A program made the translations under genes and the position numbers. A stretch of DNA of 64,000 nucleotides, from positions 3,348,001-3,412,000 of the forward strand of contig NZ_JAUSXK010000001.1 in NCBI RefSeq assembly GCF_030815955.1, read 5' to 3'. A model generated the notes under the pieces. That model had not been told where the DNA came from. It saw only the letters and a list, made by a program, of their open reading frames with translations, and did no database searches. Positions 35,974 to 47,237 of the stretch are shown piece after piece. Position 1 is the first letter of the stretch; each line of letters starts with the position of its first letter. Source of the DNA: Microbacterium murale. GTDB lineage: Bacteria > Actinomycetota > Actinomycetes > Actinomycetales > Microbacteriaceae.

Positions 35974-37680
35974 TTGGCCGCGACGAGCGCGACACCCACC
36001 ACCACCGTCGCGCTGTGGCGTGACTGGCGGGGTTGGCCGGAGACGATCGCAAACCTCTGGCGTCGCTCGCTGCGGTTCCGCATCATCTCCATCACCCTGC
36101 TGCTGACCTCGTTCTCGATCTTCGTGACGAGCCTCACCATGGCGCTCGTCATCCAGAACAATCTCTTCGAATCCCGTCGCGATGAGGTTCTCAGCGATGC
36201 CAGGAGCGCGGTGGGTGCCGCGCAGCGCACGCTGGACTCCGCAGAGGTCGCGGACGACCGGTCCGCTCTGCGTGCGCTGTGGCAGGACGTGCAGGAATCC
36301 ATCCCGCGGGTGTCGTCGTCGTCACTGATCGCAGTCTTCCCGATCGACGTACCGCCGGTCGGAACCGGAGTGCGCGGGTTCACGATCGGCGGACTGAGCG
36401 CGGATCTGCTGAGCTCCGGCCTGCGCGAACGCGTGGTCTCGCTGCCGAATCGCCAGGCCTGGCAGTCAGTCGAACTGCCCATGCCCGACGGATCGACCGC
36501 CCCGGGGATCGTCGTCGGGCAGCAGCTGATCGTGCCGGAGGCCGGAACATTCGAGGTGTACATCGCCTACGACCTCGCGGACTCGCAGCAGACGCTGCAG
36601 TTCGTTCAGAGCACGCTGTGGGCAGCCGGTCTCATCCTCATCGCGATCATCGCAGGCATCTCCTGGATCGTGCTGCGCACGGTGTCCAAGCCCATCGTCG
36701 AGGCGGCCGAGACCAGTGCGCGACTCGCGTCGGGCGATCTGGAGGTGCGACTGCCCGTGCACGGCGAAGACGAACTGGCGACGCTCGCGCGCTCGTTCAA
36801 CGCCATGGCGGACAGCATCGAGTCCCAGATCAAGGAGCTCGGCGAGCTGTCGCTCGTGCAGCAGCGCTTCGTCTCCGACGTGTCGCACGAGTTGCGCACG
36901 CCCCTCACGACGATCAGGCTCGCAGCCGACATGCTCAATGACCAGCGCGATCAATTCGATCCGACCATGAACCGCACAGCCGAACTGCTGCACACCCAGG
37001 TGCAGCGCTTCGAGACACTGCTCGCGGATCTTCTGGAGATCAGCCGCTACGACGCCGGCTCCGTGCAGCTGGAGCTGGAGGCGACGAGTCTTGCCACGCT
37101 CGCAGAGGACGTCATCGAGCAGATGCTGCCGCTCGCGGAGGGGCGGGGGTCAGAACTGCGCCTCGTCGCACCGGGCGGATACACGCCTGTGGACATCGAC
37201 CCCCGTCGAGTACGTCGGGTGCTGCGCAACCTCATCGGAAACGCGATCGAGCACGGCGAGGGCCGACCGATCGTCGTCACCGTCGACAGCAATCAGCACG
37301 CCGTGGCAGTGGGAGTGCGCGACTTCGGTCTCGGCATGGATCCAGACGATGCCGAGCGCGTGTTCGACCGGTTCTGGCGGGCGGATCCGTCCCGACAGCG
37401 CACGATCGGCGGCACCGGGCTCGGCCTGTCGATCGCACTGGGGGATGCGCGGCTGCACGGGGGCACGCTCGCGGTCTGGTCCGAGCTCGCCGTCGGCACG
37501 AACTTCGTGCTCACCCTGCCGCGCCAGCCGGGGGATCTGGGCGGCCCGTCGCCGGTGTCGCTCGAACCGGAGGATGTGGTGCCTGACGTCACCGCCGCCA
37601 CTGAGCCGATCCAGCTCACCGAACTTCGCGAGCTCTACTTCAGCGACTCCTTCCCCACTGGAGAGGAGGACCGCTCATGA
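35974..37680 (+). CDS. mtrB: Sensor histidine kinase MtrB
   Basis: 568 residues from a TTG start with AGGAG 6-7 bp ahead. Two membrane helices (about 37-60 and 210-230) flank an outer sensor loop; a HAMP linker follows, then the phosphorylated His305 in FVSDVSHELRTPLTT, the N box NLIGNAIEHGEG, and the G boxes DFGLGMDP and GGTGLGLS. Phosphorylates MtrA; localises to septum and poles in mycobacteria. Its stop overlaps the lpqB start (ATGA). Confidence 0.97.
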   Translation: MAATSATPTTTVALWRDWRGWPETIANLWRRSLRFRIISITLLLTSFSIFVTSLTMALVIQNNLFESRRDEVLSDARSAVGAAQRTLDSAEVADDRSALRALWQDVQESIPRVSSSSLIAVFPIDVPPVGTGVRGFTIGGLSADLLSSGLRERVVSLPNRQAWQSVELPMPDGSTAPGIVVGQQLIVPEAGTFEVYIAYDLADSQQTLQFVQSTLWAAGLILIAIIAGISWIVLRTVSKPIVEAAETSARLASGDLEVRLPVHGEDELATLARSFNAMADSIESQIKELGELSLVQQRFVSDVSHELRTPLTTIRLAADMLNDQRDQFDPTMNRTAELLHTQVQRFETLLADLLEISRYDAGSVQLELEATSLATLAEDVIEQMLPLAEGRGSELRLVAPGGYTPVDIDPRRVRRVLRNLIGNAIEHGEGRPIVVTVDSNQHAVAVGVRDFGLGMDPDDAERVFDRFWRADPSRQRTIGGTGLGLSIALGDARLHGGTLAVWSELAVGTNFVLTLPRQPGDLGGPSPVSLEPEDVVPDVTAATEPIQLTELRELYFSDSFPTGEEDRS

Positions 37681-39389
37681 CTCGCAGGCGTCGAAGGACC
37701 GTCATCGGCATGATCGCCGCCTTCTCGGTGCTGCTCACGGCGTGCTCCGGGCTGCCGACGACGGGAGAGGTGAAGTCGGGTCTCGCCCTGGACGACGTCG
37801 ATCTGCCGCCGGATATCAGTCAGATCGCTGCCGGTCCGCTGGAGGGTGCTAGTCCCGAGGAGATCGTGGAGGGATTCCTGGACGCCGCACTCACACCGGC
37901 GGACGGATGGAAGACCGCCCGCGAGTTCCTGAGTCCGGATCTCGCTGAGACATGGCGACCCAGCGCCGGCGTCACGATCGACTCCGGCGCGGCTGCCAGG
38001 GAGTTCACCGCCGACGTCACCGACGGAGGGGATGCGGCGTCAGAGGGCGACGTGCGCGTACTGCTGGATCAGACCGCTCGTGTCGATGAGTTCGGCGCCT
38101 ACACGGAGCTTTCAGGCGACACATCCGTCGTGTCGTTCGAAGTCGCCAAGAACGCAGACGGCGAATGGCGGATCACGGTCGCCTCGGATGGCGTCATCCT
38201 CGACGCAGAGGCGTTCCCCCAGGTGTATCGCAGCTATGCGCTGCACTTCTACGACCAGAGCTGGACGCACCTGCTGCCGGATGTCAGGTGGTATCCGAGG
38301 AGGGGGCAGATCGCCACGACACTGACGCAGGCCCTGCTCTCCGGGACTCCCAGTGCGTGGTTGGCGCCGGCGGTGCGCAGCGCGTTCCCCAGTGATGTGT
38401 CGCTCGCTCGTGATTCTGTTCCGGTCGACACGGACAAGGTCGCCACAGTCGAACTGACGACGACGGCACTGACTCTGGATGCCACTGCACTCTCGCGCAT
38501 GCGCACGCAACTGGAGGAGACACTGCGACCCGCGGGCGTCACCGAGGTGCGGTTGATGGTCAACGGTCGGGACCTGAATGCCGGCAGAGCGACTATCGAA
38601 TCTCCGCGTGCGGAGACCGGCACGGTCGTGCTGACCGATTCCGAGTTCGGGCTCTATCTGGGTGACGAGATCGCTCCATATGCCGGTATCTCCGAGGAGC
38701 TCGTCGAACTCGCAGCCTCCGTGGTGTCGGTCGACGTCGCTGCCGATGACACTCGGGCCGCCGTGCAGCTGGACGACGGCGGCGTCTACACCGTGGCGGA
38801 TGGGCGCGTGGACCAGCTGGACTCCAGAGCAGGCCTCCTCGAGCCGACGATGGACCCCTACGGCTACACATGGACGGTGCCGTCGGCGAATCCGCGAGCG
38901 CTCACCGCTTGGCAGCCGGACGTGACTCCGCTCAACATCGCGAACGCCTTCCCGGACGCCTCGTCCATCTCTCAGCTGCGTGTGGGGCCGGACGGCGTGC
39001 GCGTTGCAGCCGTGGCGACGATCGGCATGCAACGCTGGCTCGTGGTCGCAGCCATCGTCAGGGATGAGGATCATGTGCCGATCGAACTCGGACCTGTGCA
39101 CATGGTCGCTCAACTCGACGGCCAGGCCCTCGGGATGAGCTGGGTAGCCGAGGACGACCTCAGCGTGCTGGTGGACTCGGACGGAAGCCGCGTGGTGCTG
39201 ACCCAGGACGTCGGTGGCACCGGGCTGTTCGCTGCTGCCCCCGGGACATCGATCTCGATCTCAGGCGGTAGCACCTCGTCCGCGGTGCGCATCCTCGATG
39301 CAGATGGCGTGCTGTTCGCACAGCGCGGCACCACGTGGCAGATGGGGCTCACAGACGTGCTGGTGCTCGGCACGCATGCCGGGCAGTAG
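37677..39389 (+). CDS. lpqB: Lipoprotein LpqB
   Basis: 570 residues. A lipoprotein signal with the lipobox LLTAC (Cys23) is followed by a GerMN-like domain (about residues 200-320) and a C-terminal beta-propeller-like domain. LpqB interacts with the outer part of MtrB and tunes MtrA phosphorylation in mycobacteria. Length and position in mtrA-mtrB-lpqB are as expected. Confidence 0.95.
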   Translation: MTRRRRRTVIGMIAAFSVLLTACSGLPTTGEVKSGLALDDVDLPPDISQIAAGPLEGASPEEIVEGFLDAALTPADGWKTAREFLSPDLAETWRPSAGVTIDSGAAAREFTADVTDGGDAASEGDVRVLLDQTARVDEFGAYTELSGDTSVVSFEVAKNADGEWRITVASDGVILDAEAFPQVYRSYALHFYDQSWTHLLPDVRWYPRRGQIATTLTQALLSGTPSAWLAPAVRSAFPSDVSLARDSVPVDTDKVATVELTTTALTLDATALSRMRTQLEETLRPAGVTEVRLMVNGRDLNAGRATIESPRAETGTVVLTDSEFGLYLGDEIAPYAGISEELVELAASVVSVDVAADDTRAAVQLDDGGVYTVADGRVDQLDSRAGLLEPTMDPYGYTWTVPSANPRALTAWQPDVTPLNIANAFPDASSISQLRVGPDGVRVAAVATIGMQRWLVVAAIVRDEDHVPIELGPVHMVAQLDGQALGMSWVAEDDLSVLVDSDGSRVVLTQDVGGTGLFAAAPGTSISISGGSTSSAVRILDADGVLFAQRGTTWQMGLTDVLVLGTHAGQ

Positions 39390-39426
39390 CCCTGCACGGT
39401 CGCGCGCCTGACCGCATTCTCCACGA

Positions 39427-39450
39427 CCCGTGGCTCCGTGCTGCCACGGG
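39427..39450 (+). terminator. Possible hairpin after lpqB
   Basis: CCCGTGG, loop of 10, CCACGGG, in the 88-bp gap before comF. No T run follows, so attenuation or partial termination at most. Confidence 0.35.
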
Positions 39451-39477
39451 GGCGTCAGACCGCGCAGAGTCGGTTGC

Positions 39478-40146
39478 ATGCCGTGGGTACAAAGATGGTC
39501 CTCGCTCTTCGATGAGCTTGCCGCGTTAGTGATGTCCGGATGCTGCGCAGGTTGCGATGCGCTCGGCACCCTGCTGTGCGACGAATGCCAGCGAGCATTG
39601 GTCGCCCGACCTGTGCGCCGGGAGTCACCGGGAGGTTTGTCGGTCGTCGCGGCCCTCGCGTACGACGGGGTCGCGGCACGATGCATCCGTCGTCTGAAGG
39701 AGGAAGGGGAGACCAGGCTGGCCCGTCCGCTCGGCCTGGCTCTGTCCGTGGCGGTATCCCATGCTGTCGCGGGGGATATGCGGGCACCGCTGCTCGTGCC
39801 GATACCGACGGGGAGGGCGGCCTTCCGTCGTCGCGGCTATCGGGTACCGGAGCTGCTGATCCGCCGCGCCGGGCTCCAGATGAGCGGAGTGCTGTCGAAC
39901 GCTCGTGCCACAGTCGATCAGCGCGGGCTCGGCATCGACGAGCGCGCGCGCAACGTGTCCGGCAGCATCCGTGCACGACACGCCCGGGATGCGCACGAGG
40001 CGCTGCTGATCGACGATGTCGTGACCACCGGCGCCACTCTCGACGAAGCCGCACGCGCCCTGACAGCTGCAGGATTCCGCGTGCGCGGCGCGGTCGCGCT
40101 CGCCGCAACGCCACGGCACAGCCGATTCCCCGGAAACGCATCGTGA
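39478..40146 (+). CDS. ComF family phosphoribosyltransferase-like protein
   Basis: 222 residues from the ATG at 39478 (a longer frame to 39430 runs through the hairpin). N-terminal zinc finger: CCAGC and LLCDEC (CxxC pairs). The PRPP loop LLIDDVVTTGAT is at 176-187. Homologues help single-strand DNA uptake in competent bacteria; in actinobacteria the gene always sits between lpqB and hpf and its role is unclear. The zinc finger is intact. Confidence 0.92.
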   Translation: MPWVQRWSSLFDELAALVMSGCCAGCDALGTLLCDECQRALVARPVRRESPGGLSVVAALAYDGVAARCIRRLKEEGETRLARPLGLALSVAVSHAVAGDMRAPLLVPIPTGRAAFRRRGYRVPELLIRRAGLQMSGVLSNARATVDQRGLGIDERARNVSGSIRARHARDAHEALLIDDVVTTGATLDEAARALTAAGFRVRGAVALAATPRHSRFPGNAS

Positions 40147-40202
40147 CTGAATGGTGACATCCATCCGAACGGAGACTACGGTAGGGGGTCACAAGGCGAC
40201 CA

Positions 40203-40228
40203 CGGTCCGCCCTTGGCCGGGAGGACCG
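40203..40228 (+). promoter_or_regulatory. Hairpin in the hpf leader
   Basis: CGGTCC, loop of 14, GGACCG, just before the AAGGAGG ribosome site (40233-40239) of hpf. A possible -10 (TACGGT) lies about 20 bp before it. Confidence 0.35.
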
Positions 40229-40244
40229 GGACAAGGAGGCAGCA

Positions 40245-40901
40245 ATGGAAACAAGCATCGTTGGCGTCGGGGTGGGTATCACCGATCGCTTCCGCACCGT
40301 TGTCGAGGAGAAGATCGCCCGCGTCCAGCCGTTTGCCGCGAAGGCGCAGCGACTGGATGTGAAAGTCACGCATCGTGCCTATCGTGGCGGACGTGTTCCC
40401 GACGAGACCGTGGAGCTCACGCTCGTCGGCAAGGGGCCCGTCGTACGGGCGGAGGCGGAAGACGGCGACAAGTTCGTCGCGCTCGATCTGGCAATCGACA
40501 AGCTCGCTGAACAACTGCGCCGCGCGAAGGAGAAGCGCGTTGATGGGCGCCAGCATCCACGCGGGGCGCATTTTGAGAAAGTCAGCGGCTCGCTCGAGGG
40601 CATCGACGTCGAACCTGCGTCCGCTGATGTCCTGCACGCCGTCGCGACGGGTGCCGTGCCAGTGCAGAATGACGAGGAGGCGGAGTATTCGCCCGTCGTC
40701 ATCCGCACCAAGAACTTCGACGCGGAGTGGATGACGGTTGAAGAGGCAGTCGACCGGATGGAACTGGTCGGACACGACTTCTTCCTGTTCGTCGATGTCC
40801 GCACCGACCACCCGAGCGTCGTGTACCGGCGCAAGGGGTGGGACTATGGTGTGATCTCGCTCACGGCCCAGGCGCCGCCCGCAGAGGCTCTCGCGTCCTG
40901 A
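40245..40901 (+). CDS. hpf: Ribosome hibernation promoting factor, long form
   Basis: 218 residues. N-terminal beta-alpha domain (METSIVGVGVGITDRF..) binds the 30S decoding centre; the C-terminal domain (about 155-218, EWMTVEEAVDRMELVGHDFFLFVD) dimerises and joins two ribosomes into 100S particles. Long HPF is the usual form in actinobacteria. A very strong ribosome site precedes it and a perfect terminator follows. Its place between comF and secA matches mycobacteria with extra genes inserted before secA. Confidence 0.96.
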   Translation: METSIVGVGVGITDRFRTVVEEKIARVQPFAAKAQRLDVKVTHRAYRGGRVPDETVELTLVGKGPVVRAEAEDGDKFVALDLAIDKLAEQLRRAKEKRVDGRQHPRGAHFEKVSGSLEGIDVEPASADVLHAVATGAVPVQNDEEAEYSPVVIRTKNFDAEWMTVEEAVDRMELVGHDFFLFVDVRTDHPSVVYRRKGWDYGVISLTAQAPPAEALAS

Positions 40902-40905
40902 GAAG

Positions 40906-40938
40906 AATGGCCCGGCATCGTGGATGCCGGGCCATTCC
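40906..40938. terminator. Terminator after hpf
   Basis: GAATGGCCCGGCATC, loop GTG, GATGCCGGGCCATTC: a perfect 15-pair stem between convergent genes. Confidence 0.9.
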
Positions 40939-40949
40939 CATGTCTGTTC

Positions 40950-42284
40950 TCAGTCGAAGATGCCGTCCAGGATGCTGCCGATGACGAGGCCGCCCATGAT
41001 GCCGCCCATCACATCGCCACCGCCGCCACGGCGTCCGCCGCCCCAGCCCTGACCGCCCCAGCCGTCATCGGCCCAGCCCTGCTGCTGCGGCCGCGCGGAG
41101 TCGATGTCGCGTTGGGCGAGCTGCAGCGCTTCGGCCGCGAGTTGAGCGACGCGACGTGCCGCGGCGAGTGCCTGCTCACGCGTCTCTTCTGCGGCGATGA
41201 GCTCGGGGATGTCGATGCGCAGCCGCTCCGCCTCGGCGAAGCGGGTGCGTGCATCGGCCCCGATCCACCCGCGATGTCCGGAGATGAGCCCCCGTGCCAC
41301 GCCGAGCTGACGGTCGGCGTCATCGAGCGAATGCTGCACTTGAGCGACGCTGGGCAGCGGATTCTGAACGCGGTACTGCGCCTGGGCGATCGCCTCGTCG
41401 AGAGCGGTGTTGGCTGTGCGCAGCTGGGTCAGCTCTGCGAACGGATCGTTGCGGGACCCGGCAGGCGCCAGTGCCTCCAGCGCATTCTCCAAGTTCGTGG
41501 TGGCCTCGGTCACAGCGTGCACCTTCGGTGCGGTGCGCGCCGCGATGATGTCGCCACGGGAATCGGCGACCACTTCGGCGAGCGTGGACTCTGCGCGCAG
41601 CGCTTCGATCTCGAAGTCTTCGACAGCGTCCAGCAGAGCGCCGACGCGTCGGATCGCCTCAGTCGCGGTCTCCAGCGCGAGATTCGCCTCTTCGTTCTGC
41701 CTGGCGGCGCGACGTCGCTCGGCGACATCGGCACCGTGCGTGGCGAAGGCGATGAGCTGCTCCGCCTCGTCAGCGCTGTTACGGATCTGATGGACGGCGC
41801 TCTCGGCGTAACGGGTGGCGAGGCGCTCGATGATGCTGCGGGCCTGCGGCAGGCGCGCCGTCAGAGTCTCTGCGTCCGAGATCACCTTCTCGCGCACCTG
41901 TGGTGCACGGCGAACCTTGGCGATGGACTCGGCCAATGCCGCCGTCTTCTCGTCCAGCAGGTCTTCGGCCCAGTCGCACAGCTGCACGATGCGGGCGTTG
42001 CGCGTACGGAGTTCCTCGTCGGTGTCGGGGATCTCGTCGTGGTTGAGCTGGTGCAGCTGGAACGCTTCGCGCAGGTGCGTGCGCACAGCCTCCAGCGCAG
42101 CCTTCAGATCCTTCGTGAGCGAGAGACCCAACTCGGCCTCGGCGAAGTCGAGTTCGTCGCCCGCAGTACGAATGCGCTCATCTGCCGCGACCAGGGCCTG
42201 CTCCGCCTTGCGAGCGAGATCGGCGTCCTGCGCTGCTTGCGCAGCTTCTTCTTCGCGCTTGCGCTTACCCCAGAATCCGGCCAT
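40950..42284 (-). CDS. Coiled-coil protein with Gly-rich hydrophobic C-terminus
   Basis: 444 residues. It begins MAGFWGKRKREEEAAQAAQD; residues about 10-390 are Ala/Glu/Arg-rich and helical with heptad patterns. The end is QQQGWADDGWGGQGWGGG followed by GGDVMGGIMGGLVIGSILD. This resembles the part that follows the TPM domain in longer actinobacterial membrane proteins, but no TPM domain or clear membrane helix is present. A TAGGAT hexamer 6 bp ahead supports the ATG at 42284. Function unknown; possibly a membrane-associated scaffold. Confidence 0.82.
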   Translation of the reverse strand: MAGFWGKRKREEEAAQAAQDADLARKAEQALVAADERIRTAGDELDFAEAELGLSLTKDLKAALEAVRTHLREAFQLHQLNHDEIPDTDEELRTRNARIVQLCDWAEDLLDEKTAALAESIAKVRRAPQVREKVISDAETLTARLPQARSIIERLATRYAESAVHQIRNSADEAEQLIAFATHGADVAERRRAARQNEEANLALETATEAIRRVGALLDAVEDFEIEALRAESTLAEVVADSRGDIIAARTAPKVHAVTEATTNLENALEALAPAGSRNDPFAELTQLRTANTALDEAIAQAQYRVQNPLPSVAQVQHSLDDADRQLGVARGLISGHRGWIGADARTRFAEAERLRIDIPELIAAEETREQALAAARRVAQLAAEALQLAQRDIDSARPQQQGWADDGWGGQGWGGGRRGGGGDVMGGIMGGLVIGSILDGIFD

Positions 42285-42290
42285 GGATCG

Positions 42291-42296
42291 ATCCTA
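42291..42296 (-). promoter_or_regulatory. -10 element of the coiled-coil gene
   Basis: Minus-strand TAGGAT, 6 bp before the ATG at 42284. Confidence 0.45.
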
Positions 42297-42344
42297 CTTT
42301 CCGTACGCCATGAGCGGGCTGTGCGTCGGCCGACACCACAGTGC

Positions 42345-42959
42345 TCACGTCATCGCGGGCTCCGCCTCATCCTTCACCAGCGTCGGGCGGCCGCGCTTCG
42401 GACGTTCGGTCGCGAGCCCGAGTCCCATCGCATGGTGAGGATGCAGCGACAGTCGCTCTTCGGTGTGATCCAGCCATCGCACCTCGGCTTCGGCCGCGAA
42501 GATCATCGAGTCCACGACGAGGGACCAGGCGAGCTCCTGGGGTCCGTCGGGGTCGACCCCTGAGTACTGCGTGCGCCGGAGAGACTGCATCCGCTGAATG
42601 GAGGCCGTGCGCTGCGCCTGGATCACCGCGGCGACATCCACGCCGGGCAGTGTCGCAGCCACCGCCAGTTTGATCGCGAGCTCGTCTCGTGTGGCACCAC
42701 TGCGCATGACGGGGGAGGAGAGCCACGACGCGACCTCAGCGGATCCCGCATCCGTGATCTGCCAGTACACGTGACCTTTCTCGTCGGCGTCGCCGCGTTC
42801 GACCAGGCCGTCGCGTTCGAGGCGTTCGAGCGTGTTGTAGATCTGGCCGACGTTCAGCGGCCAGGTCGAGCCGGTGCGGCGATCGAATTCGCTGCGCAGC
42901 TGATAGCCGTAGCAGGGGCCCTGATCGAGAATGGCGAGCAGGCTCAGACGTACCGACAT
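42345..42959 (-). CDS. PadR family transcriptional regulator
   Basis: 204 residues. The winged helix LSLLAILDQGPCYGYQLRSEF..RTGSTWPLNVGQIYNTLERLE is cut across residues 5-50, the PadR signature; a C-terminal helical dimer domain follows (about 100-175), so it is of the longer PadR type. GGAAGGG lies 5 bp ahead of the ATG. It is divergent from secA and followed by the coiled-coil gene, a plausible target. Palindromes GCATATGC and TATGCATA lie upstream at about 42988-42998. Confidence 0.92.
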   Translation of the reverse strand: MSVRLSLLAILDQGPCYGYQLRSEFDRRTGSTWPLNVGQIYNTLERLERDGLVERGDADEKGHVYWQITDAGSAEVASWLSSPVMRSGATRDELAIKLAVAATLPGVDVAAVIQAQRTASIQRMQSLRRTQYSGVDPDGPQELAWSLVVDSMIFAAEAEVRWLDHTEERLSLHPHHAMGLGLATERPKRGRPTLVKDEAEPAMT

Positions 42960-42985
42960 GGCGACCCTTCCTGAAGTGGTTTCTC

Positions 42986-43000
42986 AGCATATGCATACTC
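42986..43000. promoter_or_regulatory. Palindromic region upstream of the PadR gene
   Basis: Overlapping perfect 8-bp palindromes GCATATGC and TATGCATA about 30 bp before the PadR ATG. Autoregulation by the PadR protein is a guess. Confidence 0.35.
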
Positions 43001-43052
43001 GGCAATGTGAGAGTGGATCTGATATCCAGACGATGCAAAGGTCACCGGCCGG

Positions 43053-43058
43053 TAGCAT
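43053..43058 (+). promoter_or_regulatory. Possible -10 element of the secA leader
   Basis: TAGCAT, 8 bp before an ATG at 43067 that opens a 13-codon frame ahead of secA. Confidence 0.4.
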
Positions 43059-43066
43059 AGCGAGGT

Positions 43067-43108
43067 ATGCCCGGTACCGAAGCCCGATCTGGGTGGCCGG
43101 GGTTCTGA
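43067..43108 (+). CDS. Putative 13-residue leader ORF before secA
   Basis: ATG to TGA encodes MPGTEARSGWPGF. It would be the first codon run on a transcript begun 8 bp after TAGCAT and ends 23 bp before the secA GTG. Too short for the exit tunnel to be sensed as SecM does; translation is unproven. Confidence 0.3.
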   Translation: MPGTEARSGWPGF

Positions 43109-43131
43109 CCCACAACAGGGAGATGACTTAA

Positions 43132-45945
<2,814 letters not shown>

Positions 45946-45956
45946 TCGGCGGCCGA

Positions 45957-45982
45957 GTTCAGCGTCCTGGGCGGCGCTGAAC
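45957..45982 (+). terminator. Hairpin after secA
   Basis: GTTCAGCG, loop of 10, CGCTGAAC: 8 perfect pairs 11 bp behind the secA stop; no T run. It also overlaps the expected -35 region of the next gene. Confidence 0.5.
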
Positions 45983-45998
45983 AGTCGGCGCGAGCCGG

Positions 45999-46004
45999 TA
46001 GGCT
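45999..46004 (+). promoter_or_regulatory. -10 element of the aminotransferase gene
   Basis: TAGGCT, 6 bp before the ATG at 46011. Confidence 0.5.
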
Positions 46005-46010
46005 TTCTCA

Positions 46011-47237
46011 ATGACCCCTTCACGCCACTTCGACCAGTCGTCGAAGCTCAAGAACGTCCTGTACGAGATTCGCGGCAAAGCACTCGTCGAGGCGGCGCGG
46101 CTGGAGGCCGAGGGCCACAACGTCCTCAAGCTCAACACGGGGAACCCGGCGATCTTCGGGTTCGAGGCGCCGCATCAGATCGTTCACGACATGCTCGCCG
46201 CCCTGCCGACCGCGCACGGCTACAGCGACAGCCGCGGCATCGTCTCCGCGCGCCGCGCCGTGGTGAGCAGGTATGAGCAGATCGAGGGCTTCCCGTCGTT
46301 CGGTCCAGACGACGTGTACCTCGGCAACGGCGTCTCCGAGCTCATCACCATGACGATGCAGGCGCTCCTGGACCAGGGTGATGAGGTGCTGATCCCCGCG
46401 CCGGACTACCCTCTGTGGACGGCTATGACGAGCCTCGCAGGTGGAACTCCGGTGCACTACCTGTGCGACGAGCTCAGTGGCTGGGAACCCGATCTGGAAG
46501 ACATCCGCTCCAAGGTCACGCCCGCCACGAAGGCGATCGTGATCATCAATCCGAACAATCCCACCGGTGCGGTCTACTCCCGCGCGGTGCTGGAGGGCAT
46601 CGTTCAGATCGCTCGTGAGCACGAGCTGCTGATCCTCTCGGATGAGATCTACGACCGGATCCTGTTCGACGACGCCGTGCACATCCCCACAGCCACACTC
46701 GCCCCTGACCTGCTGTGTCTGACCTTCAACGGTCTGTCCAAGACGTACCGGGTGGCGGGCTTCCGATCCGGCTGGCTGGTCATCACCGGTCCGCAGGATC
46801 ACGCGAAGGGGTTCCTCGAGGGCATCACGCTGCTCGCGTCGACCCGCCTCTGCCCGAATGTGCCTGCCCAGCATGCGGTGCAGGCCGCGCTGAGCGGCGT
46901 GCAGTCCATCGCCGGACTGATCGCGCCGACGGGCCGTCTGCACGAACAGCGCGATGTCGCGTGGGAAGGGCTGGAGTCGATTCCCGGCGTCTCATGCGTG
47001 AAACCGCTCGGCGCGCTCTATGCCTTCCCCCGACTGGATCCGAACGTGCACGAGATTCACGACGACGGGAAGTTCGTATACGACCTGCTCGTCTCCGAGC
47101 ACATTCTTCTCGTGCAGGGCACCGGGTTCAATTGGCCCACTCCGGATCACTTCAGAGTGGTGACGCTGCCCGAGCCTCGTGTGCTGGGCGAAGCCATCGA
47201 GCGACTCGGGAACTTCCTCGCCGACTATCGGCAGTGA
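46011..47237 (+). CDS. Class I/II aminotransferase, AlaA-like
   Basis: 408 residues. PLP enzyme of fold type I: NTGNPAIFGF, the cofactor residues PNNPTGAVYS and SDEIYDR, and the Schiff-base Lys244 in GLSKTYRVAGFRSGW. Size and N-terminus (KLKNVLYEIRGKALVEA) match the glutamate-pyruvate aminotransferase AlaA group. Cytoplasmic, making alanine from pyruvate. Its last 86 bp overlap the end of the convergent CpaE-like gene. Substrate is inferred from similarity of motifs only. Confidence 0.93.
   Translation: MTPSRHFDQSSKLKNVLYEIRGKALVEAARLEAEGHNVLKLNTGNPAIFGFEAPHQIVHDMLAALPTAHGYSDSRGIVSARRAVVSRYEQIEGFPSFGPDDVYLGNGVSELITMTMQALLDQGDEVLIPAPDYPLWTAMTSLAGGTPVHYLCDELSGWEPDLEDIRSKVTPATKAIVIINPNNPTGAVYSRAVLEGIVQIAREHELLILSDEIYDRILFDDAVHIPTATLAPDLLCLTFNGLSKTYRVAGFRSGWLVITGPQDHAKGFLEGITLLASTRLCPNVPAQHAVQAALSGVQSIAGLIAPTGRLHEQRDVAWEGLESIPGVSCVKPLGALYAFPRLDPNVHEIHDDGKFVYDLLVSEHILLVQGTGFNWPTPDHFRVVTLPEPRVLGEAIERLGNFLADYRQ

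Noticed and set aside
43067..43108. SecM-type arrest peptide for secA
   Set aside because: Thirteen residues are too few to reach beyond the ribosome tunnel and no arrest motif is seen; kept only as a weak leader ORF.
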